In this document: positions 47,775 to 54,853 of the stretch, piece after piece
Numbering within the stretch: the first letter of the stretch is position 1
Layout: the number at the start of each line of letters is the position of its first letter
DNA from: Siccirubricoccus phaeus
GTDB lineage: Bacteria; Pseudomonadota; Alphaproteobacteria; Acetobacterales; Acetobacteraceae
Direction of reading: 5' to 3'
DNA length: 64,000 nt
Assembly (NCBI RefSeq): GCF_008360935.1
Contig: NZ_SRXO01000008.1
Coordinates: forward strand, 62,001 to 126,000
The notes under the pieces: model-generated
Database searches by the model: none
The model's input: the letters and a program-made list of their open reading frames with translations, nothing else
What the model was told of the DNA's origin: nothing
Translations under genes and position numbers: made by a program

Positions 47775-49109
47775 ATGGCAAAGCGGCAATTGCGGCTGGG
47801 GGCCTTCATGCGCCCGGTCTCCATCCATACCGGTGCCTGGCGCTACCCCGGCGCCTGGCGGGACACCAATTTCAACTTCCCCCGGCTGCGCTACCTGGCC
47901 CAGGCGCTGGAGCGCGGGAAGTTCGACGCCTTCTTCATGGCCGACCACCTGGCCGTGCTGAACATGCCGGTGGAAGCGCTGAAGCGCAGCCACACGGTGA
48001 CGAGCTTCGAGCCCTTCACCCTGCTCTCGGCACTGGCGGTCAGCACGGAAAGGCTGGGGCTGATCGCCACGGCTTCCACCACCTTCGACGCGCCCTACCA
48101 CATCGCGCGCCGCTTCGCCTCGCTGGACCATCTCAGCGGCGGGCGGGCGGGGTGGAACATCGTCACCACCTCCAACCCCGATTCGGCGCTGAATTTCGGG
48201 TTGGAGGAGCATATGGAGCATGGCGAGCGCTACCGCCGCGCCCGCGAATTCTACGATGTGGTGACCGGACTCTGGGACAGCTTCGCGGAAGATGCCTTCA
48301 TCCGCGACGCCGAGAGCGGCATCTTCTTCGACCCCGAACGGATGCATGTGCTGGACCACCGCGGCGACTACCTTTCGGTGCGCGGGCCGCTGAACATCGC
48401 GCGGCCGGTGCAGGGCTGGCCGGTGATCGTGCAGGCCGGTGCCTCGGATGCCGGGCGGCAGCTCGCGGCGGAAACCGCCGAGGTGATCTTCGGCGCCCAT
48501 GGCACGCTGGCCAGCGCGCAGGAATTCTACGCCGATGTGAAGGGCCGCATGCAGAAGCTCGGCCGCGATCCGGAGCATCTGAAGATCCTGCCCGGCTGCT
48601 TCGTCGTGGTGGGCGACACGCTGGAGGAGGCGAAGCGCACGCGCGCCACGCTGGACAGCCTGGTGCATTACGAAAGCGCCATCGCCTCCCTCTCCATCGC
48701 CCTTGGCACGGATGCGTCGCGCTTCGACCCCGAGGGGCCGCTGCCGGAGATCCCCGAGACCAATGCCAGCAAGAGCGGGCGGGAGCGGGTGATCGCCCTG
48801 GCGCAGCGGGAGGGGCTGAATGTGCGGCAGCTCGCCCAGCGGCTGGGCGGCTATGGCGGGCTCGCCATGGTCGGCACGCCGGCGATGATCGCGGACGAGA
48901 TGCAGACCTGGCTGGAGGAGCGGGGCTCGGACGGCTTCAACGTCATGTTCCCCTACCTGCCGGGCGGGCTGGAGGATTTCGTCGAGAAGGTGGTGCCGGA
49001 GCTGCAGCGGCGCGGCATCTTCCGCCGCGAATATGAGGGGCGGACGCTCAGGGAGAATCTCGGCCTGCCGCGGCCGGAGAACCGCTTCTTCGAGCAGGGA
49101 GCGGGGTGA
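47775..49109 (+). CDS. LLM-class flavin-dependent monooxygenase, NtaA/SnaA/DszA type
   Basis: 444 residues. The N-terminus QLRLGAFMRPVSIHTGAWRYPGAW and FDAFFMADHLAVL, the TASTTFDAPYHIARRFASLDHLSGGRAGWNIVTTSNP segment and a C-terminal DGFNVMFPYLPGGLEDFVEKVVPELQRRGIFR are diagnostic for nitrilotriacetate/dibenzothiophene-sulfone-type monooxygenases, which use reduced FMN and O2. A flavin reductase partner gene is not adjacent. The start at 47775 (MAKRQL) matches family N-termini. It lies divergent from the amidase gene. Confidence 0.92.
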   Translation: MAKRQLRLGAFMRPVSIHTGAWRYPGAWRDTNFNFPRLRYLAQALERGKFDAFFMADHLAVLNMPVEALKRSHTVTSFEPFTLLSALAVSTERLGLIATASTTFDAPYHIARRFASLDHLSGGRAGWNIVTTSNPDSALNFGLEEHMEHGERYRRAREFYDVVTGLWDSFAEDAFIRDAESGIFFDPERMHVLDHRGDYLSVRGPLNIARPVQGWPVIVQAGASDAGRQLAAETAEVIFGAHGTLASAQEFYADVKGRMQKLGRDPEHLKILPGCFVVVGDTLEEAKRTRATLDSLVHYESAIASLSIALGTDASRFDPEGPLPEIPETNASKSGRERVIALAQREGLNVRQLAQRLGGYGGLAMVGTPAMIADEMQTWLEERGSDGFNVMFPYLPGGLEDFVEKVVPELQRRGIFRREYEGRTLRENLGLPRPENRFFEQGAG

Positions 49110-49232
49110 GGAGGCTCCGCCCTCCTCACCTTTCAACCGCGAGGGGACGCGGCCAGCGGTGGAGGCGGCCGCCGGACCCGTATCGGCCTGACCGTGCCTG
49201 GCCGGTTGCAGGCCGGCTGCCGGGGCAGGGCA

Positions 49233-50255
49233 TCAGCGCCACCCCAGTGCCGGCGCGACGTGCTTCAGGATGCTCTCGATGACATGCGCGCAGTACGCCA
49301 CGCCGAGCTGGTTCGGGATGGTCAGCAGCAGCGTGTCCGCTGCGGCGATCGCCTCGTCGGCGCGGAGCTGCTCGACCAGCGCCTCCGGCTCGGCGGCATA
49401 GCTGCGGCCGAAGATGGCGCGGGTCTTCTCGTCGAGGAAGCCGACCTGGTCCTGCTCCTTGCCGCCCCGGCCGAACCAGGCGCGGTCGCGGTCGTCCAGC
49501 AGCGGGAAGATGCTGCGGCTGACTGAGACCCGGGGCGTCCGCGCATGGCCGGCCTCCTGCCACGCCGCATGATAGGCGCGGATCTGCTTCGCCTGCTGGA
49601 TGTGGAAGGGCTCGCCGGTCTCGTCATCCTTCAGGGTGGAGCTTTGCAGGTTCATGCCCTGCTGCGCCACCCAGACCGCGGTGGCGTTGGAGCCGGAGCC
49701 CCACCAGATGCGCTCCCGCAGCCCCTCTGCATGCGGCTCCAGCCGCAGCAGGCCCGGCGGGTTGGGGAACATCGGCCGTGGATTGGGCTGGGCGAAGCCC
49801 TCGCCGCGCAGCAGATCCAGGAACACCTGGGCGTGGCGGCGGCCCATATCGGCATCGGTCTCGCTCTCGGCCGGGACGTAGCCGAAATGCCGCCAGCCAT
49901 CGATCACCTGCTCCGGCGAGCCGCGGCTGAGGCCGAGCTGGAGCCGGCCGCCGCTGATGAGGTCGGCGGCGCCGGCATCCTCGGCCATGTAGAACGGGTT
50001 CTCGTAGCGCATGTCGATGACGGCGGTGCCGAGTTCGATGCGGCTGGTCTTCGCGCCCATGGCGGCCAGCAGCGGGAAGGGGGAGGCGAGCTGGCGGGCG
50101 AAATGGTGGACGCGGACATAGGCGCCGTCCGCGCCCAGCTCCTCCGCTGCGACGGCGAGGTCGATGGATTGCTGCAGCGCCTCGGCGGCGGAGCGGGTGC
50201 CGGAACCGGGCGAGGGCGTCCAGTGGCCAAAGGAAAGGAAGCCGATCTTTTTCAT
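49233..50255 (-). CDS. LLM-class flavin-dependent oxidoreductase (bacterial luciferase-like)
   Basis: 340 residues. It starts KKIGFLSFGHWTPSPGSGTRSAAEALQQSIDLAVAAEELGADGAYVRVHHF, followed by LGTAVIDMRYENPFYMAEDAGAADLISGGRLQLGLSRGSPEQV, the conserved LLM core. It belongs to the alkanal/F420-like luciferase branch with FMN or F420 as cofactor; the substrate is unknown. The start could be 50255 (MKKIGF) or 50264 (MPIMKK). It is convergent with the NtaA-type gene. Confidence 0.9.
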   Translation of the reverse strand: MKKIGFLSFGHWTPSPGSGTRSAAEALQQSIDLAVAAEELGADGAYVRVHHFARQLASPFPLLAAMGAKTSRIELGTAVIDMRYENPFYMAEDAGAADLISGGRLQLGLSRGSPEQVIDGWRHFGYVPAESETDADMGRRHAQVFLDLLRGEGFAQPNPRPMFPNPPGLLRLEPHAEGLRERIWWGSGSNATAVWVAQQGMNLQSSTLKDDETGEPFHIQQAKQIRAYHAAWQEAGHARTPRVSVSRSIFPLLDDRDRAWFGRGGKEQDQVGFLDEKTRAIFGRSYAAEPEALVEQLRADEAIAAADTLLLTIPNQLGVAYCAHVIESILKHVAPALGWR

Positions 50256-50771
50256 GATGGGCATGGTCCAGAGGGGCGGGTGCGCGCCGCCGAGAAGGTT
50301 GGGGCGGCCTCGAGATGCTCGATGCGGCCTGCGTTGCGCGAGAATATGGGGTTTGCCCCGCATCACCTCCATCAGCGAGGTCAATGATGGTCATGCACGG
50401 GCCCTATTCGACCACGGCGCGGCGGATCGCGTTGGGGGTCGCGGCCAGGGCCCGCGACGCGATGTTCGCCTTCAGGGAGCGAACCACATGCGCGGTCTGG
50501 CCAGGATAGGCGTAGCTGCCGATCTCGGCATTCGGCAGGCGATGTCCGCTTGAACGCCCGGAGCATTTTCAAGTCCGGCGGAATCGCCGGACGACCCGGA
50601 AAATGCGACCAGACAAAGGGCTGGAGCGGGTTCGCCGAGCGCAGGCGAGGCGAAACCGCTCCAGCCGCTCGAGCGGCGGCAGGCGCGCGGGGGCTGCGCT
50701 CGGGTCGAAGGCAGCGAAACGGGTGGATGCCCAGCTCCGTGCAGGCCGTCATGCTGACGGTCAGGCCTCCG
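50256..50771. other. Intergenic region with dispersed repeat and possible gene remnant
   Basis: The right part (about 50560-50670) is a family A repeat: gagcattttcaagtccggcg, the tccggcggaatcgccgga hairpin, and tggagcgggttcgccgagcg ... gaaaccgctccag. To its left, minus strand 50404-50541, a short frame ending at a TAG (50404-50406) reads like real protein (RLPNAEIGSYAYPGQTAHVV ... AIRRAVVE) but has no start and is cut off by the repeat; it may be the end of a decayed gene. Confidence 0.5.
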
Positions 50772-51866
50772 TCATGGCCCGATATGCTCGTGCCCGCGCG
50801 GCAGGAGAGGTCGCTCCAGCACCTCGATGACCAATATGCGCAATTCCTCGTTCATCAGCGCGATGCTCGCTTCCAGCAGGTCCAGCATCGCGTCGCGCAT
50901 TTCCAGCTCCTCGGTCGTGTAGATGCCGCCCGGGCCGAACAGCAGCGCGATTCGCTCCTGCTCCAGTTGCGAGCCGGATGGCCCCAGCCGCTCCCCCGCC
51001 CGCCATTCCTCGGCGACCGCCTCGGCCGGCGTGCGGCCTGCCGCGTCACCGGCTGGTCGACGGGTCAGGTATCTCCAGACCGTGCGTGGAAAGAGGTCGG
51101 AGCGGGGTGGACGCTCCCAGATTTCGCGCAGAAGGTTGCGCTCGGTCCGTAACCTGCCGGACGCCTTTCCGAACAGCAGGGTGGTCGCGACCGAAGCTTC
51201 GGCGCTGCCGCCAACGATGCCGGCGATGTCACCGCCGGCCGACGCACCGCCCAGCGAGAGCCCGCCCGACAGAGCCGCCGTTGCCGCGCCGACCAGGATG
51301 CTGGCCAGACCAAGCCGCCTGGACCGTCGGTCCTCCGCTGCCTGCAGTCGCACACGCAGCGCATCCCCCCGTTCGCCTTCGCAATCGATCACGGCGAGCG
51401 TGCTGGAGACATCGACCATGGCCAGGATGATGCGGTCCATGATCGCCTGCCGCAGGCGAAGCGTCTGCATCTCCGCCGCCAGGCCGCGGGCGCGTTCCGT
51501 CTCGACCAGCCGTTCCAGCAGGGGCACTGCGCCGAGGACATCGGCCATCTCGATGGCGCCCCGCGAAAAGCCATGAGCCGTTAATCGCCCGACGGCCAAC
51601 TGAGGTGATGCGGGTGGCGGCGGTGAGGGCTCTGCGTCAAGGGAGTGCCGCATCCGGCTGACCGGAGCGCAGACACGGTCGAAGCCACTCCGCTGCGGCT
51701 CTTCCAGCTCCTGGCCTGACAGCGATGTGCAGCCAGCCAGGAGCGTAAATGCGAGCGTCACCTGCCGGAACCGGGCGGCCGCCCTGTGTCCGACAGCGTT
51801 TGATTGGGGAGCGACCTCTGCGACGGCGATGACGTGGATGTACGCGTTCCTTCCCGAGAGCGCCAT
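50772..51866 (-). CDS. Hypothetical lipoprotein or membrane-anchored protein
   Basis: Up to 364 residues. A lipobox-like segment FRQVTLAFTLLAGCTSLSG (cysteine at about residue 46) suggests export as a lipoprotein; if so, the true start is a GTG a little upstream of it rather than 51866. The mature part has long helices (LLERLVETERARGLAAEMQTLRLRQAIMDRIILAMVDVSSTLAVID), then a Gly/Ala-rich segment that could insert in a membrane (ASILVGAATAALSGGLSLGGASAGGDIAGIVGG), then charged helices. No family is recognised. Its 3' end lies close to repeats, its 5' side to the mobile element. Confidence 0.65.
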   Translation of the reverse strand: MALSGRNAYIHVIAVAEVAPQSNAVGHRAAARFRQVTLAFTLLAGCTSLSGQELEEPQRSGFDRVCAPVSRMRHSLDAEPSPPPPASPQLAVGRLTAHGFSRGAIEMADVLGAVPLLERLVETERARGLAAEMQTLRLRQAIMDRIILAMVDVSSTLAVIDCEGERGDALRVRLQAAEDRRSRRLGLASILVGAATAALSGGLSLGGASAGGDIAGIVGGSAEASVATTLLFGKASGRLRTERNLLREIWERPPRSDLFPRTVWRYLTRRPAGDAAGRTPAEAVAEEWRAGERLGPSGSQLEQERIALLFGPGGIYTTEELEMRDAMLDLLEASIALMNEELRILVIEVLERPLLPRGHEHIGP

Positions 51867-52516
51867 CTTGGCCCAGGCGCATGGAGGCGGCTACGCCGCC
51901 GGAGCCGCGCCTCGAGCAACCTATGGGTTGGCAGGCGCGGCCGGGCGGGGCTCAGGGCATGGGCTGGACGGTAGCCAATGGCAGGACCGGTGCGCCGATC
52001 AAGGTCCGGAGGGAGTGGTCGGACACAGCAGGGGCAGCACTGGCGCGGCGCAGGTTACGCAAGCCGTTAGAGCGTGATCGGTTGAGGTCGAATCGATCGA
52101 AGCCGTGAATCACGCGACCAGACAATAAGCCAGATGGGTGAGCGAAGCTCGGCCGTCCCGCTCTGGGGTCGGGACCAGGCGCGGCCGTCGGGCCGAGGCC
52201 GGGGGCCTCCGGTGATGGACGAGAAGCTGCATGGTGGTCGGCCGCCGATGCTTTGCAGGAAGCGGTCTGCGGGCCAGGTGATCATGCGGTATCGCAGGAG
52301 AGCGGGCGTGGCGATCCGTGCACGAAGCGCGAGAGGACGCGTGTCGGGGGAAGTGGCCGGCGACGCGACGCCTCGGCGAAACCAGGGCAGGCGAACGAGC
52401 CAAGAACCGGAAGGCAGGAGGTGGCGGCAGAGAGGGGCCTCTCCGAGCCAACGGGGCCGATACGCCCGAGCGGGCGTTATCCGTAGCGCCCTGGAGAATG
52501 TAAGCCCTTGAAAAGA
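51867..52516. other. Junction region left of the integrated element; no convincing gene
   Basis: It contains a family A repeat at ~52068-52160 (tagagcgtgatcggttgagg ... cccgctctgg). A short + frame around 51950-52070 (GWTVANGRTGAPIKVRREWS) might be a remnant of a gene but has no support. The remainder is GC-rich chromosome-like sequence up to the tRNA fragment. Confidence 0.45.
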
Positions 52517-52562
52517 TGGTGCTGCCAGAGAGGATTGAACTCTCGACCTCTCCCTTACCAAG
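52517..52562 (-). tRNA. 3' fragment of tRNA-Thr(GGT): attachment-site duplicate (att)
   Basis: On the minus strand the sequence from CCTTGGTAAGG through GAGAGTTCAATCCTCTC and TGGCAGC-A-CCA is the 3' 46 nt of a threonine tRNA: anticodon loop with GGT, variable loop, T-arm and acceptor strand with encoded CCA. The 5' half (acceptor 5' strand, D-arm) is absent; the sequence beyond 52562 is unrelated and AT-rich. This is the signature of an element integrated at a tRNA 3' end, leaving a duplicate of the core at one junction. The element therefore extends to the right. Confidence 0.85.
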
Positions 52563-52815
52563 GTGCTTATTACTCGGTTTGTACTTAAAGCGATGTGACC
52601 TACTACATGTAGGCCGGCTGGCTATTTTTTCGCGCTATTTATTGTTTATTTTTAGCGGTCCAAGTATAGGAAAGGCCACACGATGCAAAATCGTGTGGCC
52701 TACCGAGATTGATAGTAGCGTTATTTCAATAGGTTGATGGTGTTTTGGGGGCTGATCACGAGCCTCAGCCAGGGAAGTATTAGATCATCTCAGCGGCTAA
52801 GCACCCAAACGAAAA

Positions 52816-52845
52816 GACCCTACCGGGGTCGAGTCCGGTAGGGTC
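52816..52845 (-). terminator. Rho-independent terminator for the small-gene operon
   Basis: A perfect 11-bp stem (gaccctaccgg 52816-52826, ccggtagggtc 52835-52845) with an 8-nt loop. On the minus strand it is followed by TTTTCGTTT. It sits 35 bp after the stop of the last small gene. Confidence 0.85.
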
Positions 52846-52880
52846 TCGGGTCGGTCGGGGATTAGGTGTCCTGACGCGGC

Positions 52881-53132
52881 TTAGGGGGCCTTCCCTACGG
52901 CCTCGGAATACTGCTCCCTTATAGAAGAGCCAGGAAGCCCATCGAAGGCGCCAGCGGGCTTCCTGGCGGGCTTTCTGGCGGCCCTCCTGGCGGCTTTCGC
53001 CTCTCGTGCCTTCGCTGCCGCCTCATCAGCCAGAACGAATGCTATGGCGGCTAGGATGACGCCGAGAGCGGCGATCTGGTCCTGGGCAAGCGCCAGGTCG
53101 ATCTGAGCCTGCTCCATGCTGTCAGCGTTCAC
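52881..53132 (-). CDS. Small hypothetical protein, last gene of the element's small-gene operon
   Basis: 83 residues, start GTG at 53132 with a strong gggggagg upstream, overlapping the previous stop by 4 bp. The N-terminal half is helical and hydrophobic (LALAQDQIAALGVILAAIAFVLADEAAA, a possible single membrane segment). The second half is rich in Lys/Arg/Ala (AKAREAKAARRAARKPARKPAG), suggesting a nucleic-acid-facing or membrane-anchored basic tail. No family is recognised. A terminator follows. Confidence 0.7.
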   Translation of the reverse strand: MNADSMEQAQIDLALAQDQIAALGVILAAIAFVLADEAAAKAREAKAARRAARKPARKPAGAFDGLPGSSIREQYSEAVGKAP

Positions 53133-53344
53133 CAGCGCACCTCCCCCAGGTGCCGGGGCGGTCGCTTCGGGAGCTTATACCTCGCCCACCCTGGCAGCTC
53201 TGCTTCTGGTTCTGGCGGCGGCGCGGGCTCGGGCGCGCTGGCGACGATTGGAGCGGGGGACGAGGGGGTTTCCTCCTCGACCTTCTTGCGACGACGCTTC
53301 GGTGGCCTGTCGTCGCCAGGAAGGGTGAACCAATCACTTGCCAT
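53129..53344 (-). CDS. Small hypothetical protein with proline/glutamate-rich centre
   Basis: 71 residues, starting MASDWFTLPGDDRPPKRRRKKVEEE. A basic patch (RPPKRRRKK) is followed by a Pro/Glu-rich linker and a C-terminal PGWARYKLPKRPPRHLGEVRW. The start overlaps the previous gene by 11 bp and the stop overlaps the next start by 4 bp. No known family; probably part of a translationally coupled set in the element. Confidence 0.65.
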   Translation of the reverse strand: MASDWFTLPGDDRPPKRRRKKVEEETPSSPAPIVASAPEPAPPPEPEAELPGWARYKLPKRPPRHLGEVRW

Positions 53345-53486
53345 TGCTGTCGTTCTCGGCCTCAAATTCAGGCTCCGCAGGGGATGGAAGCGGGGCCAAG
53401 GGGCCGAATGGAGCGGAGACCCCTCCGCGTAGGACGCCCTGGAGGACGCTCCGGCAGGACGGTGCAGGCCCCTCATCATTCAGCAT
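53334..53486 (-). CDS. Very small hypothetical protein in overlapping gene chain
   Basis: 50 residues (MLNDEGPAPS ... EFEAENDSNGK). It starts at 53486 inside the end of the preceding gene (11-bp overlap) and ends inside the start of the next (11-bp overlap). Acidic C-terminus, proline-rich centre. The support is mainly positional: it exactly bridges two neighbours in the chain of overlaps. Confidence 0.5.
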   Translation of the reverse strand: MLNDEGPAPSCRSVLQGVLRGGVSAPFGPLAPLPSPAEPEFEAENDSNGK

Positions 53487-53676
53487 CGGCCGGTACCTTC
53501 TGCTGGGCATCGTGGGCCGGCGCAGGCGGAGCCACGGGACGGATGATGGCCTCACGCATGACCGACCCGTCCGGCATGGCGTGCTCGATGACGCCGAATT
53601 CCAGCTCGGTATCGTCTCCGCCCACCCATCCGCGCATCGTACGGCCGTTGGGCATGACTTCGAGGTACTCACGCAT
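53476..53676 (-). CDS. Small hypothetical protein
   Basis: 66 residues, starting MREYLEVMPNGRTMRGWVGGDDTELEFGVIEHAMPDGSVM. The alternating pattern MPNGRTMRGW / MPDGSVMREA suggests a small beta-sheet protein built of two similar hairpins. The start overlaps the upstream gene by 8 bp. No family is recognised. Confidence 0.65.
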   Translation of the reverse strand: MREYLEVMPNGRTMRGWVGGDDTELEFGVIEHAMPDGSVMREAIIRPVAPPAPAHDAQQKVPADAE

Positions 53677-54265
53677 TGCCGGTAGCCCGGAGAATCTGAT
53701 GGGTGCTGCTGGCGACCGCCTTAGAGACATGGGCCGGTGGGTCCTGCTCCAGGCCGTTAGCTGCGGCTCGAAGATGGCTCGCCATGGAGTTGAGAGCCGT
53801 CAGGATGAGCGGCCCACCGCTGGCTTCGCTGAAGATCTCGCGTGTCCGAAGCCGAATGGCGAGTTCACGGGTGCGGATCTCCATGGCTTTGGCGATTGCC
53901 GCTGCGAAGGTGCGGTCGATCTCGGCGGCAATCTCCGCCAGGTCGACCAGTTCGGCGTCGATCTCGACGCGGGCTACCGCCTGCAGCTCCGCCTTTTCGG
54001 CGGCTTCGGCCTCGGCGATCTGGCGCTTCGCCTGTTCGACCGTCTCGACGGTTCGAGCATGCGTGGAGCGTGCAGCGATGAGGATGGATTCAGTCCGCGC
54101 AGGACCATCGAGGTCGCCAGACAGGACGGCGTCTTTGATGGCGGCGTCGTGGCGGGCTTGCGCTTCGAGGACGACGGCGGCGGCGCGATCAGCGGCGCCT
54201 TCAAGTTCGCGCAGACGAGTGCGCAGGGATTCTGAAGTAAAAGTGGACAAGTCTAAATCATTCAT
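53669..54265 (-). CDS. Hypothetical coiled-coil protein, first of the overlapping small genes
   Basis: 198 residues (start MNDLDLSTFTSESLRTRLRELEG at 54265). Nearly all of it is predicted helix, with heptad-like Ala/Glu/Leu/Arg spacing from residue ~12 to ~150 (for example VETVEQAKRQIAEAEAAEKAELQAVARVEIDAEL), so a long coiled coil is likely. No signal peptide or catalytic motif. It heads a five-gene chain in which every stop overlaps the next start. Its ATG overlaps the -35 box of the divergent small-RNA promoter. Confidence 0.7.
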   Translation of the reverse strand: MNDLDLSTFTSESLRTRLRELEGAADRAAAVVLEAQARHDAAIKDAVLSGDLDGPARTESILIAARSTHARTVETVEQAKRQIAEAEAAEKAELQAVARVEIDAELVDLAEIAAEIDRTFAAAIAKAMEIRTRELAIRLRTREIFSEASGGPLILTALNSMASHLRAAANGLEQDPPAHVSKAVASSTHQILRATGNA

Positions 54266-54293
54266 TGCCAAGGGATGCAAGAACCCCTATAAT
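54265..54293 (+). promoter_or_regulatory. Predicted sigma-70 promoter for a small RNA
   Basis: TTGCCA (54265-54270), a 17-bp spacer, and a perfect TATAAT (54288-54293) on the plus strand. The predicted start is near 54300. No coding gene follows; a terminator comes ~85 bp later. Confidence 0.7.
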
Positions 54294-54299
54294 AATGGA

Positions 54300-54387
54300 G
54301 TTCTACGTGAGAAAGCACACTGCCGAAAGGCAGAAGCATAGGCCATACTGAGGGGGAGATCGAGAAATCGATCTCCCCTTCTTTTTT
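54300..54387 (+). ncRNA. Predicted ~88-nt small RNA of the element
   Basis: It is bounded by the promoter at 54265-54293 and a rho-independent terminator: stem ggggagatcg 54353-54362 / cgatctcccc 54369-54378, loop agaaat, then ttctttttt (54379-54387). An internal hairpin with a GNRA tetraloop, ctgcc-GAAA-ggcag, lies at 54320-54333. The region codes for nothing convincing. It is exactly antisense to the leader between the AlpA-like gene and the small-gene operon, so it could act in cis like the immunity RNA of satellite phage P4; that comparison is an inference. Confidence 0.6.
54353..54387 (+). terminator. Rho-independent terminator ending the predicted small RNA
   Basis: A 10-bp perfect stem with a 6-nt loop followed by ttctttttt on the plus strand. 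On the minus strand no T-run follows the stem, so it acts only for plus-strand transcripts. Confidence 0.85.
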
Positions 54388-54390
54388 GGC

Positions 54391-54591
54391 TTAAGGAACC
54401 CTGAGACCAGGGTGGTTGTCGAGATCGGACACTGCGACATAGCGGCGTCCGCGCAGACGGAAAGTCGGGATCTCCTCGCGGATGAGGCGTCGGCGCAAGG
54501 TCCAGTATCCGACATCGATTCGGGCGGAGGCTGCTTTAATGCATACCATCTCGCCAGCGGCGATAGCCGAGTTGAGTTCAGTAGTGGTCAT
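54391..54591 (-). CDS. AlpA/excisionase-like HTH DNA-binding protein
   Basis: 66 residues (start MTTTELNSAIAAGE at 54591). The pattern is that of MerR-like/excisionase winged helices: a recognition segment with YWTLRRRLIREEIPTFRLRGRRYVAVSDLD, where a short HTH is followed by the G(R/K)-x-x-(R/Y)-V wing and a D-L helix. In satellites and prophages such proteins control excision and integrase or replication genes. The promoter immediately upstream would give an essentially leaderless mRNA, and the protein is well placed to regulate itself and the divergent replication gene. Confidence 0.7.
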   Translation of the reverse strand: MTTTELNSAIAAGEMVCIKAASARIDVGYWTLRRRLIREEIPTFRLRGRRYVAVSDLDNHPGLRVP

Positions 54592-54598
54592 GGACAAT

Positions 54599-54627
54599 AG
54601 TATACAACAACCTGCACATTGAAACAA
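54599..54627 (-). promoter_or_regulatory. Predicted leaderless promoter of the AlpA-like gene
   Basis: On the minus strand, TTGTTT (54622-54627), a 17-bp spacer and TATACT (54599-54604). The expected start site is at about 54592, next to the ATG at 54591, so the transcript would have no 5' leader. Confidence 0.6.
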
Positions 54628-54853
54628 GTACTAGCATATCGCACACACGTACTGTAAAATAGTGTCATGTTTTGCGGCTGCTTGCAGACAAGAGATTTTT
54701 TTGTCTCGTGGTATTTCATTGCCCATTCGCCAGCCGTATAATCATGTCGTTACTTGCACTCGTGTGCAGTGACACCTCTGTGCCGATCGACTGTGTTGGC
54801 ACCTTTCTCCGGCAGCCGGTCTTTGCTGCCGCTTCTCACTAGAACATAAAGCT
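54628..54853 (+). promoter_or_regulatory. AT-rich control region upstream of the replication helicase gene
   Basis: A perfect TATAAT at 54737-54742 has a weak -35 (TTTCAT, 54714-54719) at 17 bp. Inverted repeats flank it: gtgtca 54662-54667 / tgacac 54770-54775, agacaa 54686-54691 / ttgtct 54701-54706 and tgcac 54755-54759 / gtgca 54764-54768. In the leader, cggcag 54810-54815 pairs with ctgccg 54826-54831. These are candidate operators or RNA regulatory hairpins. The small RNA's ctgccgaaag could pair with ctttc-(tcc)-ggcag at 54803-54815. Confidence 0.5.

Noticed and set aside
52516-52737. Short plus-strand frame starting MVLPERIELS over the tRNA-Thr fragment
   Set aside because: This N-terminus is a well-known spurious translation of tRNA antisense sequence; no independent coding support exists downstream.
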